DNA of 64,000 nucleotides from positions 20,007 to 84,006 of the forward strand of contig NZ_JACVOS010000010.1 in NCBI RefSeq assembly GCF_018882335.1, written 5' to 3'. Shown here piece by piece: positions 43,483 to 50,711 of this stretch. The position numbers and the translations under genes were made by a program. Source of the stretch: Polynucleobacter sp. AM-25C3 (GTDB taxonomy: Bacteria; Pseudomonadota; Gammaproteobacteria; Burkholderiales; Burkholderiaceae). Numbering within the stretch: position 1 is the first letter of the stretch; each line of letters starts with the position of its first letter. The notes under the pieces are model-generated. The model worked only from the letters and a program-made list of their open reading frames with translations, did no database searches and was not told the DNA's origin.

Positions 43483-43811
43483 AACGCATCCTCCTCGTGC
43501 AGAGCTTTGCGAAGCTCAGGAGTCCATTTCGGGAATCGATCAGGAAGAATTTGGTACCCATGACTAATTGTTGATTGGCCATTGGGATTGCGAATTGATA
43601 CAGATCGGTTTTCAATAATTCCTTTTTCTTCTAAGGACGTTAAATGCGCCCCAATCTCTTCGTCAGTGAGGCTTGTATCACTTGCCAGCCGGTCTAACGG
43701 CAGTATTGCTAACCCCCCATCGGTAGCGGTAAATGCTAAGCGCAGAAGCACAAATTTTTCCCTTGAGGGCAAAGCGCAATCAGAGACTTGTCGATATAGA
43801 TGGAGGCTCAT
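43479..43811 (-). CDS. Small winged-helix DNA-binding protein
   Basis: A 110-aa protein with a predicted winged helix (REKFVLLRLAFTATDGGLAI, DTSLTDEEIGAHLTSLEEKG), coupled by overlap to the initiator-like gene. ATG 43811 with AGGAG. Probably helps in replication control. Its 5' end overlaps, in antisense, the leader of the plus-strand membrane-protein gene, so the two transcripts must interfere. Confidence 0.65.
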   Translation of the reverse strand: MSLHLYRQVSDCALPSREKFVLLRLAFTATDGGLAILPLDRLASDTSLTDEEIGAHLTSLEEKGIIENRSVSIRNPNGQSTISHGYQILPDRFPKWTPELRKALHEEDAL

Positions 43812-43859
43812 AAAAAGCTCCTAACACCAAAATTAGGGGTGGTTGAGTTTCCTAGGTAG
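43800..43859 (+). CDS. 19-codon upstream ORF of structured leader A
   Basis: An ATG at 43800 starts MEAHKKLLTPKLGVVEFPR, TAG at 43857-43859. The stop lies just after the 5' arm of the RBS-masking stem. The end of the peptide matches the upstream ORF of leader B in pattern (PK-x-GV-hydrophobic-x-x-P-x-stop). Weak start context. It may be a sensor peptide or only reflect RNA conservation. Confidence 0.4.
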   Translation: MEAHKKLLTPKLGVVEFPR

Positions 43860-43952
43860 AATTTATTACTCACTTCTTTCCGTGCGGGTGGAGCCGCAAT
43901 ACGGGACCGGTGGGTAATTTTCAGAACCCTACTTCGATAAGGAAACTCAACC
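43841..43952 (+). ncRNA. Structured RBS-masking leader, copy A
   Basis: Outer stem: 43841-43853 (GGTTGAGTTTCCT) pairs over 13 bp with 43940-43952 (AGGAAACTCAACC), which contains the ribosome binding site and touches the GTG start. Inner stem: TTACTCAC (43866-43873) with GTGGGTAA (43910-43917). Core hairpin: CCGTGCGG with CCGC-AAT-ACGG (43880-43904). The core from GGTAGAATT to TAATTT is 58/66 identical to copy B. Confidence 0.72.
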
Positions 43953-44507
43953 GTGGACAATATCTGGGAAGCTTTAGTTTTAGTTGTCATAATGTTTATG
44001 TTGGGTGGTGGAACTGTAATCACTCTTCTTGCTATTGTTAGCTGCTTTTGGAAGTGGCGATTAAAAATTCGCATCATCAACTGCTTTAATCTTGGAATTG
44101 AAAAATCGCTTACGATGGAAGAAATTTTTATTCTTTCAAAAAGGCATGGCTTAAGTAAATTTGAAATCCAAAGTACCTTAAAGTGGGCCTTGGATACGGC
44201 AACAAAACTAGACAGTCTAGAATTACGCCAATATTGTTTACAAAAATTAACTGCCCTAGATGAACACACGGCATTCGATGATCTACCCGACACAATTCGC
44301 AACAATCTTTTAAAGATAAACAGCGTGTTAGAGGGTTCGCAAAAAATTCTAGCGTTGAACCTAGCGGATAATCTCCAAGAATTCTCTAAGAGGAAAAATA
44401 CCCAAAGGTGGGTGCAAATATTTATCTCATTTGTAGGTGGTACGGTCACGGTCTTAACGTTGCCATGGATAGCCGCTTTAGATTGGATCATGAGTTTTCT
44501 CCGTTAG
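43953..44507 (+). CDS. Membrane protein with helical middle domain, behind leader A
   Basis: A 184-aa protein with GTG start (VDNIWEAL). Membrane helix near residues 8-30, a helical cytoplasmic-like middle (SKRHGLSKFEIQSTLKWALD) and a second membrane segment near 155-180. No family recognised. The start VDN and the leader are shared with the 45229-45603 gene. Plus strand, against the direction of most element genes. Possible roles: exclusion, toxin-like or signalling; not decided. Confidence 0.72.
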   Translation: MDNIWEALVLVVIMFMLGGGTVITLLAIVSCFWKWRLKIRIINCFNLGIEKSLTMEEIFILSKRHGLSKFEIQSTLKWALDTATKLDSLELRQYCLQKLTALDEHTAFDDLPDTIRNNLLKINSVLEGSQKILALNLADNLQEFSKRKNTQRWVQIFISFVGGTVTVLTLPWIAALDWIMSFLR

Positions 44508-44856
44508 CGCCTGGTAAGTGAATCAATGCCAAACAAAGGCATGTCGGAAATGCTGCCCAAAGTATTAACGCCCTGGTTGGAGGGGTTATGTCAGCAGTTA
44601 CCAAGATCAACATCAAGTACAGCAAGAAGGTATTAAATAATGCGAGCCATTTCCAGGCAGGCAGCAGGCGCAGCCAGCCAGTGGAGCGGTCGCTATATCG
44701 GAGAACTAGTACCGCAATTACAAAATTGAACATTACGGCAAGCGCAGGGATCCATGCTTGATTCTTAAAGTGCAATTCGAGCACTGTTGCCGCAATGGGG
44801 GAAACAAAAATAAACTGCGCTGAAACAAGGTTTTTCCAGAATAGATGCGTCCTCAT
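44488..44856 (-). CDS. Four-helix membrane protein, unknown
   Basis: 122 aa from ATG 44856, preceded by GAGGTG; a TTG six codons earlier is less likely. Hydrophobic segments near residues 10-28, 36-52, 70-88 and 94-112. No family is recognised. It converges with the 43953-44507 gene (20-nt overlap of the 3' ends) and diverges from the leader B unit. Confidence 0.6.
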   Translation of the reverse strand: MRTHLFWKNLVSAQFIFVSPIAATVLELHFKNQAWIPALAVMFNFVIAVLVLRYSDRSTGWLRLLPAWKWLALFNTFLLYLMLILVTADITPPTRALILWAAFPTCLCLALIHLPGANGENS

Positions 44857-45069
44857 ACGGGCACCTCGGCACAAAATTTAGTCGCAGACAGTTTTATACT
44901 ACTCGTCGCGCAATGCAAATCTTGACTTAGTTTCGCGTAAATTCCTGGAAAAAAGGTGGCGGACCCCCGTGCAAAGCTATTGCCATGGCAAGCCCCATTC
45001 GCAGTTGACGCTGCATTAAATGGGGTTGATTGCCATGTTTCCATCAAATCACCTCTCAGGGAGTCCACC

Positions 45070-45135
45070 ATGGACAGTACTTTTGGAATTTGGCTAGAGC
45101 TTCCAAAAAATGGGGTGATCAGATCCCCTGGGTAG
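45070..45135 (+). CDS. 21-codon upstream ORF of structured leader B
   Basis: ATG at 45070 with AGGGAG at good distance; peptide MDSTFGIWLELPKNGVIRSPG; TAG at 45133-45135 directly after the 5' arm of the RBS-masking stem. Its last 11 residues follow the same pattern as the upstream ORF of leader A. Translation of it would open the outer stem and expose the RBS of the next gene. Confidence 0.5.
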   Translation: MDSTFGIWLELPKNGVIRSPG

Positions 45136-45228
45136 AATTGCTTAACCACTTCTTTCCGTGCGGCAGGAACCGCAATACGGGACCGGTGGTTAATTTCAAC
45201 CAACTTAACCTTGATAGGAGATCTGATC
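45116..45228 (+). ncRNA. Structured RBS-masking leader, copy B
   Basis: Outer stem: 45116-45129 (TGATCAGATCCCCT) pairs with 45216-45228 and the next base (AGGAGATCTGATCG) with one mismatch; its sequence is unrelated to the outer stem of copy A. Inner stem TTAACCAC (45142-45149) with GTGGTTAA (45186-45193). Core hairpin CCGTGCGG with CCGC-AAT-ACGG (45156-45180) is the same as in copy A except for the loop. The RBS reads CTTGATAGGAG, the motif common in this element. Confidence 0.75.
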
Positions 45229-45603
45229 GTGGACAACTTTTTCGTACTCTGGCTTTGGCTATCGGCCGTAAGCGGGTTTGGCGTTTTATATACCGTATTG
45301 GTGTATACCCAACTAATTGCCGAGATACGGTTTGCCGATGCGCTATATATGCTTGCCGATAGCCCAGTAAAAACTGGGGCTTTGTTTGCAACCCTCTCAA
45401 CAATCATTAGCCTTGTTTCTCTATTACTTTCCAATATTCCATATTGGGTATCAGAGAAGCCATTTGGTTGGCACAACTTGGCGACGCGATATGTCATCGT
45501 GCATGACCAATTTGGCACCTTGCTGGTAGGTGGGTCGATTGGTGGCGCGGCAATTGCAAGCCTGCTGCTCGCAACACTCCTAAAGCGCCAATTTGTAATT
45601 TGA
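45229..45603 (+). CDS. Three-helix membrane protein behind leader B
   Basis: 124 aa with GTG start (VDNFFVLWLWLSAV). The start is placed by analogy with the gene behind leader A; a TTG at 45211 would fall in the RBS. Membrane segments near residues 4-28, 50-70 and 98-118. No family recognised. Shares only the VDN start and the leader with the other gene, not its body, which suggests that the leader is an exchangeable control module. Confidence 0.7.
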   Translation: MDNFFVLWLWLSAVSGFGVLYTVLVYTQLIAEIRFADALYMLADSPVKTGALFATLSTIISLVSLLLSNIPYWVSEKPFGWHNLATRYVIVHDQFGTLLVGGSIGGAAIASLLLATLLKRQFVI

Positions 45604-45960
45604 TGTTTGTGAGTAAACCCACCCCTAGCCTGAGTGGCTCCTTCTGAGTGATGCCCAGAAGGACGCTTCTGACCTACTAAAGGCTGACCAACATCGATCA
45701 ACCCGGTTCCTGTAATTGCGGGGGTGTAGCGCATTACAGGCCTATCTCCCATCGCAGTAATGTCAGACCCAGCGCTAACTAATGCCTGCATTTCAAACCC
45801 ACGACGGGCGGGCCGTACCGTTACCAAGAGAATCAAATGTCCTTCTGGTAAGAGGGCAGTCCGGTTAAAGTCCGATTGGCCAAGGTGCCATCGGACTGAG
45901 TTGCTACTGTATTTATTCAGAGTTACAATAAAAACAACCGAAAGGCAGGCATACCGTTGA
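45604..45960. other. Hairpin-rich non-coding region, candidate ncRNA or oriT
   Basis: A GC-richer stretch with several strong inverted repeats: TCCTTCTG/CAGAAGGA around 45631-45655, CCTGTAAT/ATTACAGG at about 45711-45742, and AGTCCGA/TCGGACT around 45868-45897. It also contains a weak TTAGCG site (45773-45778). No convincing gene on either strand. It lies downstream of the leader B gene and before leader copy 8, which read on the plus strand looks like a terminator. Confidence 0.5.
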
Positions 45961-45992
45961 AGCGGTAGCACTAATTTATTAGCTACTACCCT

Positions 45993-46052
45993 CCTATCAA
46001 GGCGGTGTGTCTCCAGCAGGCTAGGGTTAAGAGGGTGCGCTAACACCCTCTT
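45993..46052 (-). promoter_or_regulatory. TTAGCG-loop leader element, copy 8 (strongest stem)
   Basis: A perfect 9-bp stem AAGAGGGTG/CACCCTCTT around TTAGCG (46038-46043), then after 28 nt CTTGATAGGAGG on the minus strand. No clear ORF follows on the minus strand. Read on the plus strand, the same stem is followed by TTTTT and would be a good intrinsic terminator for the plus-strand unit that begins with leader B, so its direction of action is ambiguous. Confidence 0.6.
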
Positions 46053-46140
46053 TTTCCCGCTTTTTATAGTGTTTGCATACATATTCGTCCACACCATATT
46101 TCTAACGTGGGTTTTAGCTAACACTGAATTATCAATTTTC

Positions 46141-46185
46141 CGATCCTGCATATAGATCGGATTTAGGGAGTGCGCTAACACCCCC
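46141..46185 (-). promoter_or_regulatory. TTAGCG-loop hairpin, copy 9 (no RBS part)
   Basis: A 7-bp stem GGGGGTG/CACTCCC with one G-T pair around TTAGCG (46173-46178), 135 bp from copy 8. Instead of the CTTGATAGGA part a CGATC/GATCG hairpin follows on the minus strand. A detached GATAGGAGGG motif lies on the other side (about 46204-46213). Plus-strand reading gives a terminator-like CCCCCTTTT end. Confidence 0.5.
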
Positions 46186-46297
46186 TTTTCCTCACCTACA
46201 GCCACCCTCCTATCAGCCTTATTGGTTGTATTTAGAGACGCTTTGAGCGCCCAATTTTGATGACTCCAAGATGGCTGCATCGTAGTGAAAGCGACAT

Positions 46298-46735
46298 TCA
46301 TCTCGATACCCCCTTCTTCACAGACTCTAACTTTGCAGCCTCAAATATTTCCGAATCACTAATTGCGGGTGGCTCGATCTTGATTGCCTCGCCTTTAGGA
46401 ACCGGGAAATTACTTGTTAAATGCTTAATCTCCTTAGCCTTAAGGTAAGTGCGGCTGCTGCCAGGATTGCTTGGTGTTGGCCAGTTTTCAATGCTGCCCG
46501 CAACTCTTAAGAGCATTCCTTTTTTTAAGAAATCGGCTGAGGTAGTGGCCAGACGACGATAGGCATAAATTGTGTGCCAATCTATTTTTTCGTTTAAGGA
46601 GCCATCCAAACCTTTCCAGCGGCTTTGCGTAGCAATTTGCAAGATGGCAACCTGCTCACCATCTGGCATATTTTTAAGCGCTGGAGCATTACCCAGATAG
46701 CCAATAATTTGAAATTGATTCACGGTTGAGCTCAT
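46298..46735 (-). CDS. ssb: Single-stranded DNA-binding protein
   Basis: A 145-aa SSB with OB fold: VNQFQIIGYLGNAPAL, IDWHTIYAYRRLA, FLKKGMLLRVAGSIENW. The conserved acidic C-terminal tip of bacterial SSB (DDDIPF-like) is missing; it ends KLESVKKGVSR. It protects transferred single strands. It is one base downstream of parB, in the par operon. Confidence 0.88.
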   Translation of the reverse strand: MSSTVNQFQIIGYLGNAPALKNMPDGEQVAILQIATQSRWKGLDGSLNEKIDWHTIYAYRRLATTSADFLKKGMLLRVAGSIENWPTPSNPGSSRTYLKAKEIKHLTSNFPVPKGEAIKIEPPAISDSEIFEAAKLESVKKGVSR

Positions 46736-47782
46736 TTAGTCGCCAAAATAGTTAGTTAGAACTAAAGCCTCAATTCGGCTCAACGCTACAGCGGAAGGGT
46801 TTTTTGATAATTGCAGTTTGATGTTGTGTATAACTCCTGCAACATCTACTGAAAGACTCTTGTTGATCACAACTTCCTCTTTCGTTTTGATGGGAAGAGG
46901 CTTAACAGTTGTGTGATCTTTAGTTTCTGCTTGAGGCTCATTATCTTCATCGAGTTCATCATTATTTTCAGATGGAATTTCAGGAAGAATATGCTTGCGA
47001 GATGTCTCCAAAATTTGGTCTTTGGTGCTAATTTCATCAACAGACTTATCGACGAATTCAGCGGGAGAGTTTTCCGGAGTTGACTCGTCTTCGGTTGCCA
47101 AAGATTTTGATACAGCTCCCAATGATTTACTGGCATCATTAATCATTTGATTGGTGATGCTTTCATTGGCCCTCAACAAGTCCAAAGCCACATCCGCAGA
47201 CTTCTGATACAAAAGATTTAGGTTGTAAATTGATTGAACACCACGAATTCTCTTCTCCATCACGGCATCAAGAATTTCAGATGGGGCTTCCAAAATTGCT
47301 AGGTGATAAGTTATGTACTTCTTATTTTCATCAAGCTTCTTCGCAATCTCAACATTAGTCTCACCCCTATCTTTTCTCTTCTGGATAAAGCGAGCTATAT
47401 CAATTGGAGATAGGTTTGCGCGCTTAGTATTCTCAGCCACTTGTGAATAGTCATCAAACAAGATTTCATCTGATTGAACAATTGCGGGAACCGTTTCTTT
47501 GCCCGCCAAAACGCTAGCGCGATAGCGTCGAGCACCCTGAATGATTGTGTAGAAGCCATTGTTAGCGGGGCGAACAGATATGGGCTGTTGCACCCCTCTA
47601 ATCCGAATATCTCCAGCAAGGCTTTCCAGCTGCTCTTGGTCGAATTCAGTTCTCGGTTGATCCTTGTCTTCGCAAATCTCGCCTACAGGAATTGATAAAA
47701 CAACAGCCACTTGGTTATCAGCAATCGCTGGCGTATCAAATGCTGATAGATCAAACATTGGCTTTTTATTGACAGCATTCAT
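46736..47782 (-). CDS. parB: ParB partition protein
   Basis: A 348-aa ParB/Spo0J-family protein: DQPRTEFDQEQLESLAGDI, RGVQQPISVRP, QGARRYRASVLAG (CTPase/arginine motif with Ala for Glu), HTH with TNVEIAKKLDENKKYITYHL, and a charged linker. It overlaps parA by one base. It should bind a centromere site on the element; I could not identify that site. Confidence 0.9.
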   Translation of the reverse strand: MNAVNKKPMFDLSAFDTPAIADNQVAVVLSIPVGEICEDKDQPRTEFDQEQLESLAGDIRIRGVQQPISVRPANNGFYTIIQGARRYRASVLAGKETVPAIVQSDEILFDDYSQVAENTKRANLSPIDIARFIQKRKDRGETNVEIAKKLDENKKYITYHLAILEAPSEILDAVMEKRIRGVQSIYNLNLLYQKSADVALDLLRANESITNQMINDASKSLGAVSKSLATEDESTPENSPAEFVDKSVDEISTKDQILETSRKHILPEIPSENNDELDEDNEPQAETKDHTTVKPLPIKTKEEVVINKSLSVDVAGVIHNIKLQLSKNPSAVALSRIEALVLTNYFGD

Positions 47783-48768
47783 TATTCGTCTCCTGTCAAT
47801 TCTTGAGCTTTAGTTTGCTCAATGACTGCTATGTCATCGGTCTCAACCTGGCTATCAGGTCCATAAAGTTTTGCCAGCTTTGCTTTTTGCTTTGCTGCTT
47901 GTTGCTCAAGATCCTGCTTTTCTTTTAAATCCTCCAGGAGCGCTGAATAACCCATTCTGTCCAAAACTACATCAAAGACATTGCGTAATTTCCACCATGT
48001 TTCACGGGCACCATTGTTGGTGGAGGTCATGCTGGCAAGGGACACGCCCAAGCCTTGAGCCTGCCTAATACATTCACGCTTAGGAATAACCATCAACTTG
48101 CCGTCGTTATCTCGCAAGAAGTGCTTTCCCAGTGACTCAGATAAGTCCGCCAATGCTGTCTTTTGTTTTGGGGTTGACTCAACCATATTAGGCAAAAAGC
48201 CTAAGAAATCTAACTTTGGGTTGGTGGTTCCCTTGATGCGCAAAATTCCTCTAGATGCGTTAAGCGTAGAGGCCATTCCCTCAATAGATTCTTGGCTTAA
48301 TTGAATTGGGCAGATCACATGACTTGCCAATGCAAGCGCCATGGTGACGCGTGTATCCAGAGCTGGAGGCCCATCAATAATGCAAATGTCGTAGTGGTTT
48401 TTTGCTGAGTCCAAAAACTTTGAAAAGTTTTGGTGTGCAAGTGTTGCAATCTCGATGGCCACGCCATCTTGATCCGTCTTTAATCTTGCCCGCTCAACTA
48501 GCTCCGCGGTCACCTTGCCATCGGCCGGCAGCAGATCAAATGTGCCGTTAAATTCTGGCAGATCACCTTTTAGGACTTGCGTAATCGTATTTTTCAATAC
48601 GTTCACATTTGTCCTAATAAGTCCCTGACTAAAGTTACCCTGATCATCTAAATCGATCATCAACACGCGAAGGCCTAATGTGCCGGCATAGCGGGCAAGT
48701 TGTCCGGCTATGGTCGACTTGCCTACGCCGCCTTTATTTATGCTTACTAGTAGTGTTTGCATGTTCAT
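47782..48768 (-). CDS. parA: ParA partition ATPase
   Basis: A 328-aa ParA/MinD-type ATPase with deviant Walker A SINKGGVGKSTIAG, Walker A' LMIDLDDQGNFS and Walker B CIIDGPPALD. Segregates or stabilises the element with ParB. The C-terminal 40 residues are charged. Its start lies within the end of the YdaS-like gene (35-nt overlap), so the three genes form one operon. Confidence 0.92.
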   Translation of the reverse strand: MNMQTLLVSINKGGVGKSTIAGQLARYAGTLGLRVLMIDLDDQGNFSQGLIRTNVNVLKNTITQVLKGDLPEFNGTFDLLPADGKVTAELVERARLKTDQDGVAIEIATLAHQNFSKFLDSAKNHYDICIIDGPPALDTRVTMALALASHVICPIQLSQESIEGMASTLNASRGILRIKGTTNPKLDFLGFLPNMVESTPKQKTALADLSESLGKHFLRDNDGKLMVIPKRECIRQAQGLGVSLASMTSTNNGARETWWKLRNVFDVVLDRMGYSALLEDLKEKQDLEQQAAKQKAKLAKLYGPDSQVETDDIAVIEQTKAQELTGDE

Positions 48769-49114
48769 GCTTTTTTCCCTCCTCTGGGGTGGTTTGGTTG
48801 ATAAGTAAAGTGGTTGGTTTGTGCTTGTTGCTCAAGATCGGCTCCGCAGGCCAATGGACGTGCCAATCCAAGGGGCGAAAACGCTCCTTTTTAATTAGCC
48901 CATTGCTGAGCTTTTCTATGGTTTTTGCTGTTGTTACGGGGACGGGGTTCTTGAGGCTCTTCCAGGCAGATATGGCTGCAGAGCTGATTTTTAGACGACG
49001 AGCAAGGGCCGCTTGCTTTCCAAAGAATTGGATAGCGTCATCTATAGCAAGTAAGACCTGCTTTTGGTGCTTCTTTGTTAGTTTTTGAGAGGCTTTAGAA
49101 TCAAGAACCGACAT
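48734..49114 (-). CDS. YdaS/Cro-type regulator
   Basis: A 126-aa protein with an HTH of YdaS type: AIDDAIQFFGKQAALARRLK, ISSAAISAWKS, then the VPVTTAKTIEKLSNGLI block and RPLDW. The C-terminal tail is His/Lys-rich. It opens the par operon and is probably its autoregulator. An imperfect palindrome (TCTAGATGTAGATC, about 49139-49152) upstream is a candidate operator. Confidence 0.78.
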   Translation of the reverse strand: MSVLDSKASQKLTKKHQKQVLLAIDDAIQFFGKQAALARRLKISSAAISAWKSLKNPVPVTTAKTIEKLSNGLIKKERFRPLDWHVHWPAEPILSNKHKPTTLLINQTTPEEGKKHEHANTTSKHK

Positions 49115-49213
49115 TTAGTCAGTTCTAGTTTTTTCTTTATCTAGATGTAGATCTTAAGAACATCGCATGAAGTGCGAGTATTAATGATTATACGCATTTA
49201 GCGGATATGTCAG
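49115..49213. other. Probable right border of the mobile element
   Basis: About 100 bp between the last element gene and the first chromosomal gene. It contains the candidate operator and an A/T-rich stretch (about 49170-49198). No tRNA gene is here and a direct repeat cannot be recognised because the left end is outside the window. Confidence 0.4.
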
Positions 49214-49915
49214 TTATGAAGGAAACTTCCTTGGGCCACCTGGATATGGCTGTTTATAGAGCTTCTGCCAGCGTGACATTAGGCCCTCACGAATATCATC
49301 CTTACTGAATAATTCAGCAACATCAATCGCTGAATAACCTTCATGGTTACGCATACGCATATCTGCGCCGTTATCCAGCAAAAACTTAATCAGTTGATCG
49401 TTGCCAGAACTGACTGCCATCATTAAAGGCGTTGTTTCGCTTTGGCTTAATGCATTTACTTTGGCGCCTTTAGCGACCAAGAACTCAGCTACGCTCAGCT
49501 TTCCAGTTGTGCAGGCGTAATGCAATGGTGTCCAGCCAGTCTTATTGACGTCAGCCTTATTTTTGAGCACCAAGGTCTCAACCAGCGACAACTCACCTTC
49601 AATGGAGGCCATCATGAGTGGGTTTTCACCACTTTTATTACTTAAATTGACATCAATAGCCTTATTGGCAAGCAGCAAATCAGCAACCTTGAGGGATTTA
49701 TCTCGAATAGCGACGATCAGCATGGGGTTGCCTTTTGGGTCCAATGTATTTGGACTAACTCCAGCCTTAATTAAGGCTTGAACCTCTGAAACGTCATCAA
49801 ACTTAGCTGCTTTAGTGAAATCGGAAATTTGATCGGCCGTCTGGGCAAAAGCTGCGCTAGAAATGCACAATAAGGCAGCATTTAGGCTGTGAATGAATTT
49901 AAATGAATTTCTCAT
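49214..49915 (-). CDS. Ankyrin-repeat protein
   Basis: A 233-aa secreted protein: signal peptide (ALLCISSAAFAQ), then about four ankyrin repeats (residues 40-205; e.g. GNPMLIVAIRDKSLKVADLLL, TPLHYACTTGKLSVAEFLV, TPLMMAVSSGNDQLIKFLL). Periplasmic, partner unknown. It overlaps tatD by 4 nt, an order I recognise from Polynucleobacter-like chromosomes. Confidence 0.85.
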   Translation of the reverse strand: MRNSFKFIHSLNAALLCISSAAFAQTADQISDFTKAAKFDDVSEVQALIKAGVSPNTLDPKGNPMLIVAIRDKSLKVADLLLANKAIDVNLSNKSGENPLMMASIEGELSLVETLVLKNKADVNKTGWTPLHYACTTGKLSVAEFLVAKGAKVNALSQSETTPLMMAVSSGNDQLIKFLLDNGADMRMRNHEGYSAIDVAELFSKDDIREGLMSRWQKLYKQPYPGGPRKFPS

Positions 49916-50700
49916 GAGAATTGTCTATTTACTTGAAAACATTGGAAAAAATTAGTAGATGTCTGTTCAGCTAGCTTGTCAACAGGGACACCCTTCAGGT
50001 TAGCTACAAATTCACCAACCTTAGATACCCAGGCAGGCTCATTCGTTTTGCCGCGATATGGAATCGGTGCCAAATAAGGAGAATCGGTTTCGATCAGCAT
50101 TCTGTCTAAAGGCACCTGCCTGCACGTTTCCTGAAGGTTTTTAGCGCTCTTAAAGGTCACAATGCCCGAAAACGAGATATAAAAGCCCATCTCCATCGCA
50201 GCCTTGGCTACTTCAGTGGTTTCTGTAAAACAGTGCATAACCCCGCCAATGCGATCAGCGCCCTCTTCCTTGAGGATTCTGAGGGTGTCTTCAGAAGCTG
50301 AGCGGGTATGAATGATCAAGGGCTTTTTAGACACGATAGATGCCCGAATATGGGTCCTAAACCGCTCTCTTTGCCACTCCATAGACTCATAACTGCGATC
50401 ACCCATGCGGTAGTAATCAAGGCCTGTTTCGCCGATGGCGATCACCTTGGGGTGTTTAGCTTCCTCAACCAGAAATTCAAAGCTAGGCTCTGGCGTATCT
50501 TCGTAATCTGGATGTACGCCAACTGAAGCAAACAAGTGGGCGTGGTCTTCAGCTAATTTGCGAACCTTTGGAAAATCCGGAATATCTACCGATACGCAAA
50601 GAGCGTGACTAACCTTGCAGGCAGCCATATTGGCCAACACCTCTGGTAAGCGGGATTGGAATTCAGGGAAATCGAGGTGGCAATGGGAGTCTATAAACAT
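49912..50700 (-). CDS. tatD: TatD-family metal-dependent DNase
   Basis: A 262-aa TIM-barrel hydrolase: FIDSHCHLDFPEF (metal-binding HxH), GETGLDYYRM, KPLIIHTRSA, GVMHCFTE, and LIETDSPYLAP. All metal ligands of the TatD family are present. Acts on DNA ends or in quality control. Between holB and the ankyrin gene. Confidence 0.93.
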   Translation of the reverse strand: MFIDSHCHLDFPEFQSRLPEVLANMAACKVSHALCVSVDIPDFPKVRKLAEDHAHLFASVGVHPDYEDTPEPSFEFLVEEAKHPKVIAIGETGLDYYRMGDRSYESMEWQRERFRTHIRASIVSKKPLIIHTRSASEDTLRILKEEGADRIGGVMHCFTETTEVAKAAMEMGFYISFSGIVTFKSAKNLQETCRQVPLDRMLIETDSPYLAPIPYRGKTNEPAWVSKVGEFVANLKGVPVDKLAEQTSTNFFQCFQVNRQFS

Positions 50701-50711
50701 GACTAGCCATT

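Noticed and set aside
43808..44491. 227-codon open frame on the minus strand
   Set aside because: Antisense of the 43953-44507 gene, with no typical protein character. Its end resembles the previous frame only because both cross copies of the same structured leader.
44500..44515. TTAGCG on the plus strand at the end of the 43953-44507 gene
   Set aside because: It is formed by the last codon and stop of the gene, has no stem beyond 2 bp and no RBS motif after it.
44853..46301. 482-codon open frame on the minus strand
   Set aside because: It runs antisense through the plausible 45229-45603 membrane-protein gene, leader B and two TTAGCG hairpins, with no good start. The repeated peptide pieces come from the repeated RNA elements. 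A short real gene within 45604-45960 cannot be fully excluded.
48600..49114. Plus-strand open frame over the start of parA and the YdaS-like gene
   Set aside because: It is antisense to two clearly recognised genes and lacks a ribosome binding site.
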